From contig OX485806.1 in the NCBI GenBank assembly GCA_950295325.1, positions 186,001 to 250,000 on the forward strand: DNA of 64,000 bases. Reading direction: 5' to 3'. Position 1 is the stretch's first letter, and every line of letters starts with the position of its first letter. The notes beneath the pieces are model-generated. The model was not told the origin of the DNA, did no database searches, and saw only the letters and a list, made by a program, of their open reading frames with translations. This document shows, piece after piece, positions 11,492 through 22,974 of the stretch. The translations under genes and the position numbers were made by a program. The stretch comes from Polytrichum commune. Taxonomy: Eukaryota > Streptophyta > Polytrichopsida > Polytrichales > Polytrichaceae.

Positions 11492-12574
11492 CTACCTTGT
11501 TAGAGTAGCCATAGAGGTCGCCAACATGAGCAAGGCGGTAGTCATGCTCCCCAAATTTTTTGTTCTTTCGACCTCCAAATCAAAATATTTCTGGTCCATG
11601 CTTGCAGCCTGCAATTCTTTTTGTGCAATCCTTGCCTCCCTTGCGGTGTCAAATGCCAATGCATCTGTCCTCCATGTGCGTTTCTCAATCTCTTGAGCCT
11701 CCACATGCGCAAGATATTCATGGTTGAAATCTTTAACGAAATCCACCAAGCTGTCAGTTCCAATGGATTTCCGCTTGCGGCCGGTCGAACCTGGTGTGTC
11801 GTCCCCAGGGGTGGCCGTGGATGGAGTGTCGGATGCACCCGAGGCACTGCCAATGGGACTATCCAATCTAGTTGCGGACGCACCATGTGCCGCAAGAGTC
11901 AAGCGTCCAAAATGTCGTGGTGCCAGCGTAGCCAACCTGTCGGAATCAACCACATCCGTGGCGCGCGCAAAAATCCGTCTCCTACCCACAAAACCCTCCA
12001 TCTCCATATACATGGCCTCACTGAACTCCAAAGACATTTTTCTGGTCTTCGACAAGTGTTTTTTCTCCTCCCTACTCATGCCCCACCAGTTGGCCGAGCC
12101 CGTTCCCTCTATGTAGTCCTTCAGTTTCTTGTAATCCTTGATGAGTCCATCCCATTTGTTGGTAATTTGGTCCGTGTCCCTAGCCCGGAAACCAACGACA
12201 CTCATGCAACCAGCCAACACCAATTTCCACGCAGTGGTTCCGTACACGAACTTCGCAAGGGAAGGCTGGTTACAATTATGTCGGCCATCCCATTCGATCC
12301 GCTTCTGGCCGATGAGAACAAGCATCTCTGCCTCCGTCCAGTTGGACCCCCGGACTTTGTGGGCTAGTGGAGCCTCTGATTGTGATGAAACGGGCGTGGA
12401 ACGCCCGGAGCTCGATCTGCCCCTTGAACGCAGACCCCCTCTTGTTAGCACTGGAGCAGACCTCGTCGGGACCTGGCTGTCCAGGAACTCGGACTGGAAG
12501 TTGCAGTCAAGGTCTATGGGCACGTCAGCGGCCGGATATTGTGAACTATCTCCCAAATGCACAGTGTCTTCCAT
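11492..12574 (-). CDS. PIF/Harbinger Myb/SANT-like accessory protein, copy 2
   Basis: This 360-residue protein starts at the ATG at 12574 (MEDTVHLGDSS), chosen because it aligns with the start in copy 1; the frame is open further upstream to 12907. The Myb/SANT-like DNA-binding segment (NWTEAEMLVLIGQKRIEWD and the following lysine-rich helix) covers roughly residues 80-180. A GRKRK basic patch, possibly a nuclear localisation signal, and a glutamate/glutamine-rich helical C-terminus ending TLTR follow. By analogy with the family it binds element ends and partners the transposase encoded opposite. Confidence 0.87.
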   Translation of the reverse strand: MEDTVHLGDSSQYPAADVPIDLDCNFQSEFLDSQVPTRSAPVLTRGGLRSRGRSSSGRSTPVSSQSEAPLAHKVRGSNWTEAEMLVLIGQKRIEWDGRHNCNQPSLAKFVYGTTAWKLVLAGCMSVVGFRARDTDQITNKWDGLIKDYKKLKDYIEGTGSANWWGMSREEKKHLSKTRKMSLEFSEAMYMEMEGFVGRRRIFARATDVVDSDRLATLAPRHFGRLTLAAHGASATRLDSPIGSASGASDTPSTATPGDDTPGSTGRKRKSIGTDSLVDFVKDFNHEYLAHVEAQEIEKRTWRTDALAFDTAREARIAQKELQAASMDQKYFDLEVERTKNLGSMTTALLMLATSMATLTR

Positions 12575-14766
12575 CGCTCGACAAACAATGCAACCCACGC
12601 ACATGTAACAGGAAGTGTGCCAAATATCTACAAAAGTATTCCATAAATGACACACGGAAAAACTGAACGGACATCCAAATGTTGTTGTCAATCTGCATGC
12701 ATACAGAGTCACGGAAAGAATGCACCCAACATAAACCACGATGGCCACACACACTGGGAGGAGAGGCAGAGCTATGTGTTGGATCAACAAAGGAAAACCA
12801 TATGGAAAAGGCAAAAACTCCAAGTGTTGGGAACAGGCCACATGCAAACCATACATGCCAGCACGGAATTCAGCACACGCCAACAGAGGTCCGCCGAAGT
12901 GGAGCATGCAGGTGGTCAGGATCTGGAGGTAGTTCTCAGACTAGCGCCAATGGAAGCTCAAATGAAACAATAAAATGCGCGAAAAGAAGGCTACTTTAAG
13001 TTGAAACGACAGAGTCCACTGAATGACCGACACAAGATGAAGACTGCTGGCAAATCTGCTAAAACCCAAACATGAGGCCGCAACAAACATACAGGAAAAA
13101 TTACAACATTGCTGAGAGATGTCGACATGCAAAGAAGCTGAGGTCGGTCCACGATGATGACGACCACAAGCGAACAGACACCACAGTGCGTAACAACAAA
13201 CATATATATTTCTGTATGCAACTCGGCACAGAAGGAGGAACATCGCAGACAGTAAAGAGCGATCGGTACAACTGAAGTGTTGAATGAACACGGATTTGCT
13301 GGGACGCAGCGTTTGTCCTATGCTGAACCATGTTCGGCCATGGTGTGGCAATGGGAGACCTCTTCAAAACTGCAAGCAATGCCTACCAGCACCAAACTTT
13401 CACGGCCCCCAATTCCAGACACCGTCTCTAAAAAACCAGGGCCCCTAAACTACGCAGAGCATCTCCCAGCACACGGAAACGCTGCCGGCCTCCTGCAGAC
13501 TCGCCAACTGTTGGTCTGCGAACAACACGTCCTGCATGTGGTCTGCCGCAATGCAAGAAATGAATACACCCCTGGGTTGAGTCGAGCTTCAAGGATTGCG
13601 GTCGTGGCTGTGGCCCGCAGTAGCAGGGCGAGGATTGAGGCAAACCTGCACAACACATTCCGATAACCTCTCAGAAATATGGCGGAGTCTCCAACATAAA
13701 TGGACGGGAAAAAACACCAATGAATGGGGGTGGCCTCTAATACATGCCACCTTCAGAGGCCTATCTACGTTTCCCGTGCATTACATTCGAGGAACACACC
13801 ACGTGCAGAACAACAGACGTCGAACCCTAACCCGATTGTAGACGAACAGTCGTTGAACCCCAGAGGAAAACCTAATTCACAGCAGTGAAACTTCAATGCT
13901 CGGCCGGAAAGAGCTGGTTTCAGTCAACTACCGGTGAAATCCGTTATCCCTGTGTGTCGGAGCCAGCGAGCGACAACATGGAAGACAACAGGCATGCAAC
14001 TACAATACTTGAACCACTACACCTCTCCGGCGTGCACACAAAGCTCTCGCACGACCTCGCAAACCCTACAGCGGTTGCGCACAGCGCGAATGGCGCGCCG
14101 TGCGACCGCTGGAGAACACCGCCGCAGGCGACATAGCAACGGCCACCCGGAACCGAAGTACTGCAACGACACAGAACAGAACTATATGCGGACAAGGGTT
14201 GGCCTTGAAGTACCTTGCATTCGCGGCGACCTCCCAGGCGCAACGGATCATGGCGATTGGAGAACCTTAGGCGCCACCCAACCCACAGCTGTGGGACCAA
14301 AACATGGCGCCAAAACTCGCTCCGCGGAAGCGTGTGGAGACGATAGCGACCCCCGAAAAAGGTGCTCCAACACACCCTAAACGCACACCGCACTGGAAGA
14401 GAAATGCAGGGCAGAGGGGGAGAAACGACGGCAACAATCCGCGACACAGATTGTTGCGACGAAATACCTCGGATTGATGCGCCCGATTCTTGGCAGCCTC
14501 TCCCTATGCGCTCCACATGCCCCAAAGCCAAACGCCCATCACTCCCTCCCCTCACCTCCCTTCCCTCCCGCCCATGTTAGCTATCCCATCCTAGCGACCG
14601 CATCAAACCCCAAAGCCCCGGTGCGACCAGGTGCGGCAGCCGATTGGCAAGCTCATCGATCCGCCGAAGACGCACCAGCTTGCCGCAGTCCACCTCCGCG
14701 CAGCGTCGCCCCAACCCCAGACCTGCTTCAGCATGGTCCACCGGCACTGTCTCGCGGATCTCGTGA
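12575..14766. other. Right flank of PIF copy 2, no gene
   Basis: GC-rich sequence with many short shadow frames and no recognised domain. The bottom strand is T/G-rich, mirroring the left flank. It probably belongs to the same element. Confidence 0.4.
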
Positions 14767-15048
14767 CGGATGACCTTCATCGTAACTTTCAGAGTTTCAT
14801 TCGGATCATCCATCGGGATGCTCCAAACGTTGGTATTTGGCTACGTTAAGAAAGCGGTGCTGTGGGCAGCTGTGGACCCATTTCCGGCAGGGAGCACTAA
14901 GCGACAACCTCTGACACCATGCTCTAAGGTCCGTTTTGGGCACACCATGTGCGGTGCCCATTAGGTGTTCCCCACCGGAGCCGGCACCATATCCGGCATG
15001 GACACCCCGGGTGTGGCCCCCTCTTTTAGTCTCCCAAGGGTCTTGAAG
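14767..15048 (+). repeat. 280-bp direct repeat, copy R2
   Basis: R2 aligns with R1 (6065-6349) in the same orientation, with the shared blocks listed there. After it the two sites diverge. Confidence 0.7.
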
Positions 15049-17302
15049 CCGGCTGAGTCTAAGTTTTCTAAGTTTTACAAGTCCTTTGGTTTTCCAAAGG
15101 TTTCTCGTTTGGCCTCAAAGGTATCCGAAAGCTCTTCAAGAGTTTTTTCAACGTCCTCCGGCCTTCAAAAGTCTTCAAATAAGCTTTCAAAAAGTCTTTG
15201 AGAAAACGCTCCCGATAAATCTTCACAACGCTCACGTAGAATTGCTCATGGTTGAATGAGGTGCCTTAGGGGCCTTAAGTGCCCTCGTATGTAGGGTTCA
15301 AAATCTAGGAAATTCTTGCTAGGGCGGTTACACTACCTACCCCTATTACCCAATATTTCAATTGCCTAATTTTTAGCCTTATATGTTCTTATTTTCTACT
15401 TTTGTCATTGTATATTCATTTTTAGCAATAAGCACATGCCTAATTTCCATGTCTTTGTGAGGAACATATGCTTCATTTCACCCATGTGCCTAGATGTGCC
15501 ATGGTCCAAAGTTAAGTCTTTTAAAATATTTTCCATTGCATTCATTGAAAATAAGTTAATATGGTTATGATTGTCCCGAAGGATGGGCATTCTTCTTGCC
15601 TATCTATCCATCCACTAGTTTTTCATCTAATGTTAATTATGTTTAACTATCCCAAGCACAGCTTCTTGCTACTCTTTTAACCTAAGATTTTGCGTTTGGC
15701 CTTAGAGCCCGCAACTTCCGTCCTAGGCTCCCAGTCGGTTCTCAAAGCTTGATGGTCTGTTCTCAAGGCTAACTAGTCCGCTCCCCGTTTCATCCCCGTT
15801 GGCTATCCCCTAGTCGGTGTGTGATACTTGTTGGTTCTCTGGTCCGTTCCCGAGGCATAGTGGCCTGTTTTTGGGGCTTGATGGCATGTTCACCATTGCG
15901 TTCCTGCTGGCTTCACGTTCCCAATCTTGCGGCTTTGTTCGTGGCCACGTTCCCATGGCTTCGCTCCCATTCCCGCTACTTCCACCCCTAAGGCTACCAT
16001 CCCCAAGGCCCTATTCATTTCACAACTTCTCCTCCAACTTCACAATTCCTCTTTCATGCCGTTCACTTGGCTTGAGGGTCTACAAATGTATGTTGTCAAA
16101 ATCAGTTTTAAAAGTACACATACTTTGGATCACAATGCAAGTGGTGTGCAAGTAGGTGATGTTGAACAAGTCATTGTTTAATATCTACATAAACTATGAT
16201 AAAGTTGCATTAAATGAATAGTTTTATATTCTACATGATGTCGTCAAGGTTATAAAGAATTCAACAAACATGAAACAACATTCCAACATTCCAACATTCC
16301 AACATTCCAACATTCCATTGAATTTTGTCATTCCAACATTCCAAAATTCATGTCATAAAATTTACATCCAAACCCAAAATTTAGTCATTTGCTTTTGAGC
16401 ATTACTTTTGATGATAAGTTTTGAAAATCTCATCTTGATATTTTGTGTTTAAGTACTTAACAAAAGAATAGAGGACACCATGAAAAACACTCCAACTTAA
16501 ACAACATTTTACTAATATTTTTAGACATTTGACCAAAATAGTTATGGTTGTAGTATACCAACGCACTATTTTGGTCCACTTCACCATGCTTGCACCAAAA
16601 CTTATATCACTGAATGTTAAGTAATGAGAAATAGAACTAATTCAATTGATATACTATTATAATGATAAACTTTGAATATTATATCAATGGATCCTACTAT
16701 AAAATCCAACACGTTGTAATTTAAACTTGAACTTAGTCCGATTTTACTTAAATAGTGGCTTCAACTCATAGCATCTTCTTCAACTCTTAAATCAAGATCA
16801 GGCTATAAGAGGTTTTCCACATTAATTTTTTGGTCAACTACAACAACAAAAACTGGGAACTTGAGGTGATTTGCACTTCATAGGTGTTGGAGCCTCGAGT
16901 CTAATACTAACATGATTCACGTGTTGTAAGCGTGGGAGAGCTGGCCCTGAATTTGGTCTTCCCAAACCAGTTGTGTCAAACATCATAATATACCTTATGA
17001 TGTTGAATGAAAAACATAGTTTTCTTTCACAGTAAAATAGTCAATACTAAACAATGTGATTGTAGGAACAGTATTCCCTTATTGCCAGTGCAACTTACAG
17101 ACAGAAACGTGTGCAGACAGTGGGCGGCAATTTCGAGGGGTTGGTGGTAACCCTAACCTCTACACTCGGCCTACATATATAATGCAAATGTGGAGCAGGA
17201 GACCTGCACTTGGACCTGGACCCAAGGAAGGTGTAATTGTTGGTAATTGTTGAGCTTCATCTAATTAGGCTTGGGATCTGGGTCCCATAGTTCACTTAGA
17301 AT
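15049..17302. other. AT-rich non-coding stretch
   Basis: No gene is seen. It begins with degenerate CTTCAAA/AGTTTT-type motifs (15050-15200), then a C/T-rich stretch with imperfect repeats around CGGTTCTCAAAGCTTGATGG (15720-15900), then plain AT-rich sequence. Confidence 0.5.
16278..16317. repeat. Microsatellite-like (ACATTCCA)5
   Basis: Five perfect head-to-tail copies of the 8-bp unit ACATTCCA, with degenerate copies up to about 16345. Confidence 0.95.
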
Positions 17303-17669
17303 GAGTTTTCATGTAGGCCGTTCGTCCACTAGATTCTATAAAATAATGGGTCGGAGGTAATCTCATGTATTTAAGCGCAATCATATTATGGCAATCCGTT
17401 AGATTGTAGAGGGTTGTGGACATTGGCCGTCAGACTTTCATGCGACCACTAAAGAATCTTTCACCTACAAGTTTTGGTCACTGAATGTTTTGAGGACTGG
17501 TTTTAGGAGGAGGAGAAGGTTAGTAGGTGGGCTTGGATTTGAGAAGATGGGAGTAGCTAGTTGGTGCATGTGAACCCAACCCCACCCCACTAGATTCCCT
17601 TACAGTTGGATGGGTTTGTCCTTATGCACACTAGAATATGATGGGCGAGTGGCCTACATGAGAACTCAC
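17303..17669. mobile_element. Non-autonomous TIR element, unit A
   Basis: The left end GAGTTTTCATGTAGGCC is mirrored by GGCCTACATGAGAACTC at the right end, and the inverted similarity continues inward for about 35 bp. No coding capacity. A second unit of the same family follows 9 bp later. Confidence 0.7.
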
Positions 17670-17678
17670 CCTTAGGGT

Positions 17679-18529
17679 GAGTTTTCCATGTAGGCCACTT
17701 GCCCACTATATTCTAGGAATAGTGGGTCGGAGGTGTTCACATGTAGTTAAGCACAAGCCGCCATCCAACCACATTATAATGGTATGCTAGAATATGGAGG
17801 GTCATGAAGACGGGCATGTAGACTTCCATGTGTTCAGTAAAGAATATTCAACCTACAAGTGTCGGTCACCAAAGGATTAAGACCGATTGAAGACTCAAAA
17901 GAACCAAAGTTGGTCTAGAACTCCTCCTTTAATAACCTAGATGAGGAGGTTAGTAGATGGGCCTGGATTTGAGAAGATGAGAAGTAACTACACTAAATAT
18001 GATATTAAGTGTTTGATTGTATTTAGTGTTGTTACCACCCTATCATGTTCAACACTAAATTTCAAATTTTTGATATTTAGTGTTAGACATGAATGCGCCG
18101 CCACCTTCCCTACTGCCACCTCCTCTCCTACGAAACAATCCTCTTCAATAGCTTCTAGGTTTCTACCTACTCCACGGGGAGTCATAAAAAAATATCAAGA
18201 TGATAGGTTGGAATGCTAGAAGATATGTTGGAATTCTTCTTTTATCATTGTAAATTTTTTCTCATATCTAACACTAAATTCGTGCATGTAACTTCCACAT
18301 ATTACTATAGTTGAAATTTAGTGTTTGAATTCACGGTTAATGTTACTTACTTTCATAGGGTTAGTGATGTTTAGTGTATGCGTTCTAATTTAGTGTATCT
18401 AACACTAAATATCATATTTAGTGTAGTTGGCACATACGAACCCTACACCACCATATTCCCTCTACATTTGGGTGGGTTTGTCCTAACTCACACTAAAATT
18501 TGATGGGCGACCGGCCTACATGCAAACTC
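17679..18529. mobile_element. Non-autonomous TIR element, unit B, split by a MITE
   Basis: Same family as unit A. The ends are GAGTTTTCCATGTAGGCC and GGCCTACATGCAAACTC. Without the 439-bp MITE nested at 17988-18426, the unit is about 410 bp, close to unit A. Unit A therefore supplies the empty-site sequence for the MITE insertion. Confidence 0.7.
17988..18426. mobile_element. MITE (CTACACTAAATATGATAT family), copy 1
   Basis: It has near-perfect inverted ends of about 25 bp starting CTACACTAAATATGATAT, and many internal copies of ACACTAAAT in both directions. It lies within unit B; the matching place in unit A reads GTAGCTAGTTGG without it. Two more copies of the end sequence occur at about 22.98-23.33 kb and 44.94-46.25 kb. 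Confidence 0.8.
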
Positions 18530-18599
18530 ACCCTTGGCTGACCCATTTGGCATCTGGAGACTGGAATCCAGTTTTGTCGATGGCATGCAGTTTACGTCA

Positions 18600-18778
18600 C
18601 CATAGCCACAGTATTCTGTTGGCATCACTTAACTTAGTTGCCAGTGTGTCCTCTCGCCATCGCCAAAGTACTTTGTCGGCATTGCTTAGCAGTGAGTGTG
18701 ATCTCTCGCCATAGTCAAAGTGCTTTGTCGCCATAACTTAGTAGTAGCCAGTGTGTTCCGTCGCCATAGTCAAAGCCC
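18600..18778. repeat. Tandem repeat, about 54-bp unit, 3.3 copies
   Basis: Units start with CCATAGYCAAAG-like sequence at 18600, 18657, 18709 and 18763. Each contains a TTTGTCGSCAT-like block and ends near CTCTCG. Copies are moderately diverged. Confidence 0.75.
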
Positions 18779-19051
18779 TATACACTAACCCAAACTCTAA
18801 GCTGTCAGTGTTTCCCCTCTCTTTCTCCGTCCCTCGCTTGCTTCTTCCTCCCACTTTGCTACTCGCCGTTGTCGTGGTTTGGCTCCCGACCACAATCGCA
18901 GGCGGATCCCTGGCCTCGCCAGCTTTGTATCGGTGTGTCGATCGGGCGCTAAGATGCCTGTAGCCTCCGGGAGCTTTGATCGCATGAGCGCGGTTGATCG
19001 AGGAAGAAGAGAAGCGGTACTAAGTTAGTCGAAGGGTGAACGAGCTCCGGC

Positions 19052-20027
19052 AGGACGTAGGCTTGGTGTGAGGTACGTTTAGGAATGTCTGAGACCTTCT
19101 TGGTGGGCTTGTTATGCGGTTCAGGGTGGTGTGTTGTGGTGTTAGAGATGATCGTTATGTCCGTGTCCTGTGATTGTTGAATTGGAAATTGGTTCGTAAG
19201 GGTGAAGTGTTGTAGCAGCAATGGCTTGGCGTAGATGTAAGCCTGCGCACTGATATACAAACACTTCCTAACAAGATAGAGATGTGCCAGAGGCTTGTGG
19301 ACTGAATGAACCATCCCACCATCTATTGGATTCTTGCGTGGGAAGTGGAAATGAAGTCAAATTTCCTTCGACGTGCCAAACAGACAGATAGATACACAGA
19401 AATTTTTGTTTAGGGATTAGGATCGAGATCTGTTGAGGAGTACTGTATCCACTAGTACCGACATCAGTACGTTTTATTCCGATCTGTGTACGAATGAGCT
19501 AGTCACAAAAATGGATACAGGTTGTGTAAGAAACTCTCAGCCCATGCGCAAGGACGTGGGCTTGTTGTGAGGTACGTTTAGAAATGTTTGAGACCTTCTC
19601 GGTGGGCTTGTTATGCGGTTCAGGGTGGTGTGTTGTGGTGTTAGAAATGATCGTTATCTGCGTGTCCTGTGATTGTTGAATTGGAAATTGGTTCGTAAGG
19701 GTGAAGTGTTGTAGCAGCAATGGCTTGGCGTAGATGTAAGCCTGTGCACTGATATACAATCACTTCCTAACAAGATAGAGATGTGCCAGAGCTTTGTGGA
19801 CTGATAGCAACCATCCCGTAGTAAGTGGAAATTAAGTCAAATTTCCTTCGACGTGCCAAACAGACAGTTGGATAGACAGAAGTTTTTGTGTAGGGATTAG
19901 GATCGAGGTCTGTTGAGGACTATTGTATTCACTAGTACCGACATCAGTACGTTTGATTCCGATCTGTGTACAATTGAGCTAGTGACAATTATTGACACAG
20001 GTTGTGTAAGAAACCCTCAGCCCATGC
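19052..20027. repeat. 499-bp direct tandem duplication
   Basis: Copy 1 (19052-19547) and copy 2 (19551-20027) are nearly identical. Both begin near AGGACGT(A/G)GGCTTG and end AACYCTCAGCCCATGC. Copy 2 has lost about 22 bp in the middle. The bottom strand is open for 80-120 codons in both copies, but the frame shows no known domain and is probably incidental. Confidence 0.9.
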
Positions 20028-20439
20028 TCCTATGGTTACATAGGGCTACACTAGAAGGAATGGGGGTCCTTTCTAACACAAAAAGGACACATAAATGACA
20101 GTGTGTTTGGGTCATGACATGTGTCATGAAGTAAAGCAGCCCTGTGGGGTACTGTCATCCTGGACCAGTCCTATTTTTTACCAAGTGAGTGTTAGAAATG
20201 TTTAAGGCCTTTGACTGCGACCGTAATTAATGATTTTAACGGCCGTGGCAATTAATGACCTTGATCGCCGCGATAATTAATGATTATGTGGAAATTGCAG
20301 AGGTACATTAATTTAATCTCATATAATATGTCTCCTTAAAAGAAATCTCCATTAATAAATGCAATCCTTACCCTCCACCCAACCCACCCCTTTAATAGGC
20401 ACATACATCCAAGTGCCTAGCCATATACCTACCAAGGAA

Positions 20440-20525
20440 GGATAAGCCAAGGGCGGGGGGGCCAAGGGATTTGATCCTTGAACCACTTGGCTCCCACATG
20501 GAGGCCTTAGCCACTAAGCCACCAC
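20440..20525 (-). mobile_element. tRNA-derived SINE head
   Basis: On the bottom strand an internal RNA polymerase III promoter is visible. The A box is TGGCTTAGTGG (complement of about 20505-20521) and the B box is GGATCAAATCC (complement of 20466-20477), with tRNA-like spacing. The acceptor stem and anticodon arm do not make a functional tRNA, so this is a SINE remnant. Its tail, to the left, was not delimited. Confidence 0.6.
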
Positions 20526-20586
20526 TCCGCACATGATACATGAGGAGTTTTCAAAACCTTTGTATGTAGAGACCCCAAGTTACTTT

Positions 20587-21130
20587 TTATTTATTTACTG
20601 TCTATTATTTACTGTCTACTATTTACTGTCTATTATTTACTGTCCAGTATTTACTGTCTACTATTTACTGGTTATTATTTACTGCCCAGTATTTGTTTTT
20701 ACTGTGTATTATTTACTATTAACTGTCTGGTATTTTCTATTTACTGCCTCGTATTTACTGTTTATATTCTAATATTTACTATGTACTACCTAATATTCAA
20801 TGTTTATAGTTTAATTTTTAATTTTTAATTTTTTTATTTTCAGAATTTTTTATTATCTATTTTTTATAGTATACTATTTACTATTTATGGTCTGGTATTT
20901 AATATTTAATATTTAATGTATATTATTACTATTAATGGTATGATATTCGTTATTTTCATAGTTATATTATTATATACTGTATATAGTATATTATTTACTA
21001 TGTATGTCCGATGTTTACTATTTACTATTTATAGTATACTGTTTTACTATTAACGGTATTTTATTTATTATATACTATAAATTGTCTACTATTTACTGTG
21101 AAATATTTATTGTTTAGTATTTACTATGTA
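20587..21130. repeat. AT-rich minisatellite (TTTACTGTCTATTA-like unit)
   Basis: Degenerate head-to-tail units of about 14-15 bp around TATTTACTGTCTA, clear in 20587-20760 and progressively decayed to about 21130. Confidence 0.85.
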
Positions 21131-21223
21131 CTATCTTAATGCTTTGATGTCGGATGAATGAAAGATACACTTGTATGCGGTAATTTCCTCTCTCCTACCT
21201 TAGTACTTAATGAAGTAGGTGAG

Positions 21224-21409
21224 TCACATTTAGGTAGTTAATGAAGTAGGTGACTTACATCTACGTCAAAGTCTAGCTAGAAGATCTATGAAACGCCTTA
21301 ATTATAGAACATTCCTTCACATTTAGGTAGTTAATGAAGTAGGTGACTTACATCTAGGTCAAAGTCTAGTTAGAAGATCTATGAAACGCCTTAATTATAG
21401 AACATTCCT
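21224..21409. repeat. 93-bp direct tandem duplication
   Basis: Copies at 21224-21316 and 21317-21409 start TCACATTTAGGTAGTTAATG and differ at only two positions or so. Confidence 0.92.
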
Positions 21410-21517
21410 TCATGGACCAAACTAATGACATTAGAATGACACAACTTCCACACATGTTGAAATTATATGTCGCGGAGCTCAAAATTCAAGCTCAAAATTC
21501 AAGCGTGTGGAAACTTG

Positions 21518-21541
21518 CGACACGGAGGGCCCTCCGTGTCG
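21518..21541. repeat. Perfect 24-bp palindrome
   Basis: CGACACGGAGGG is followed immediately by its reverse complement. It lies about 40 bp inside the right end of CACTA element A, so it is a candidate subterminal transposase-binding or hairpin site. Confidence 0.9.
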
Positions 21542-21581
21542 AAGGGGGTATGTCGAAGGGGACCCATTCCTTCTAGTGCTA

Positions 21582-22974
21582 CCTTTGCCCAGATGCAGAC
21601 TTTACAGATTGTTGCTTAAACCGATCGTGCTTTCAACACGAGGGCCTAGGGTCAGATTAGGAAACACCTATATTTAATAACTTCATAAATCAGAATTCAT
21701 TCATGTAGTGTCCAGAAAGTACATGCTAAGATGCGGTGTGGAAATCAGCTGTCAATTTTCAACATGTCTTAACTAAAGTTACTTTGCCCTTGAAGGCATG
21801 GTGTACGGTCTATGACCCATGTGGCAGTCCCTCGGACATATATTGAAGTCAAAGTTGCTTGATCGCATAGATTGAAAATGCATTTAACACTATGTTGGGC
21901 AATGTGATGAACCCTGGGGCAGTGGAAATTGTGGCATCTTATGAAGGCCAATACAGTAATGAGCACCGTCCTTGTCATGTAGCCTTGCTTTGTGACCTTC
22001 TTGATCATGTCGCTTCGGATATCGGATGAACGATACTAGAACGAGATAGTCAAGGAGTGCAACCTGGTGGGCAACATCGTCTTTCTCGGTTTCTGGGGCG
22101 CACAGGACATGGCTATTTCTTGTTTGTTGTGCAAATGGGAGTTAGGGCTTCTTAAGTACTGAATTGCTTGCCATACTAGCACAAAGGGCAATGTGATTCA
22201 TGAGGACTGAATACCCCTCCCCATTCGATTTCCCTTTCAGGATGAAGAAGCAAACCTTGTACCTGTAGTGGATACCCTTGAAATACGCCTAGAAGCTTTG
22301 GGTGGAAAGGGGTGATTAAGAAGTGTTTTGTTTAATGATTCTTTTGGATGGATGTGGAAGTGGGATGCAATATTCTCTGCAAAGAGGAAATAGTTCTTAT
22401 TGCTCTTCTGGCCCCTTTCCTCGTGCCGAAAAAGGATGAAAAATCACTGTTTGCAATTCTGTAATTTCAGGACTCCTACTACATTTGGGGGTTAGAGAAG
22501 TTTGAGAATTGTATAGAGGATAACCTCTTAAAACCCAAGTGACCTCCTTTTTTTCCAAATTCCTTGTTGTGGTCTTCTTCCATTTTCAACTCCCAGCTTA
22601 GTAATTGGGAGCCAAACATAGGGAATTTGCTGCAGTCAAAGTGTGAGTTGCCATGGATCATTTGGTGAATTAAATCTGAGCATATTGTATATCTTGGAGT
22701 TTTTTTCTAAATGGTCTCCATTTTTGAAGTTACATATGTTCAGTTTATAGTTTATGTGCATACGAGTAAAATGTATATATATGTCTTTTCATGGTAATCC
22801 TTTTGTTGTTGTGAGCCTTGGACGGCACAAGTCCAATATAGTAGTAATACATGTAGTAATGTAAACTGTTGCTGATTGCAGGGAATAATGGTTGAAGGCG
22901 AAGGTGAATGTTTGTGTAGAACTGTGGTCGATTTTGGGACAGTGTTGGAGAGGGGATGAATAGTACAGTAAGTC
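21582..22974. other. No gene recognised
   Basis: Moderately AT-rich sequence with short frames only and no repeat structure noticed. Confidence 0.5.

Larger units (their letters stand above)
9657..12574. mobile_element. PIF/Harbinger DNA transposon copy 2 (coding core)
   Basis: Both PIF genes are intact and convergent. Only the coding core is given because the terminal inverted repeats were not found with confidence. The whole element may extend from about 6.37 kb to about 15.0-15.3 kb, judging by the flank symmetry, the R2 repeat at 14767-15048 and a TTA at about 15272. Confidence 0.85.
20049..21578. mobile_element. CACTA element A (1.5 kb, non-autonomous)
   Basis: The left end is CACTAGAAGGAATGGG at 20049, and the exact inverse occurs at the right end, finishing ...TAGTG at 21578. 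Three-base target duplications CTA flank it at 20046-20048 and 21579-21581, as expected for the CACTA (En/Spm) superfamily. There is no transposase, so it must have been moved in trans. The interior holds a SINE-like sequence, an AT-rich minisatellite, a 93-bp duplication and a 24-bp palindrome. Confidence 0.92.

Noticed and set aside
6372-15275. Complete PIF copy 2 boundaries at TTA/GGGCCTGG (6372) and GGGGCC/TTA (about 15272)
   Set aside because: The proposed ends match only partly (GGTGC and a few further bases), which is too weak to call as terminal inverted repeats.
18949-19759. Bottom-strand open frames of 86-121 codons in both copies of the 499-bp duplication
   Set aside because: Both are parts of the same repeat, and the proteins have no domain and no clear start. 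Openness in two near-identical copies is not independent evidence.
20440-20525. A functional tRNA gene
   Set aside because: A and B boxes are present, but the cloverleaf arms and a proper acceptor stem are not, so it is called a SINE head.
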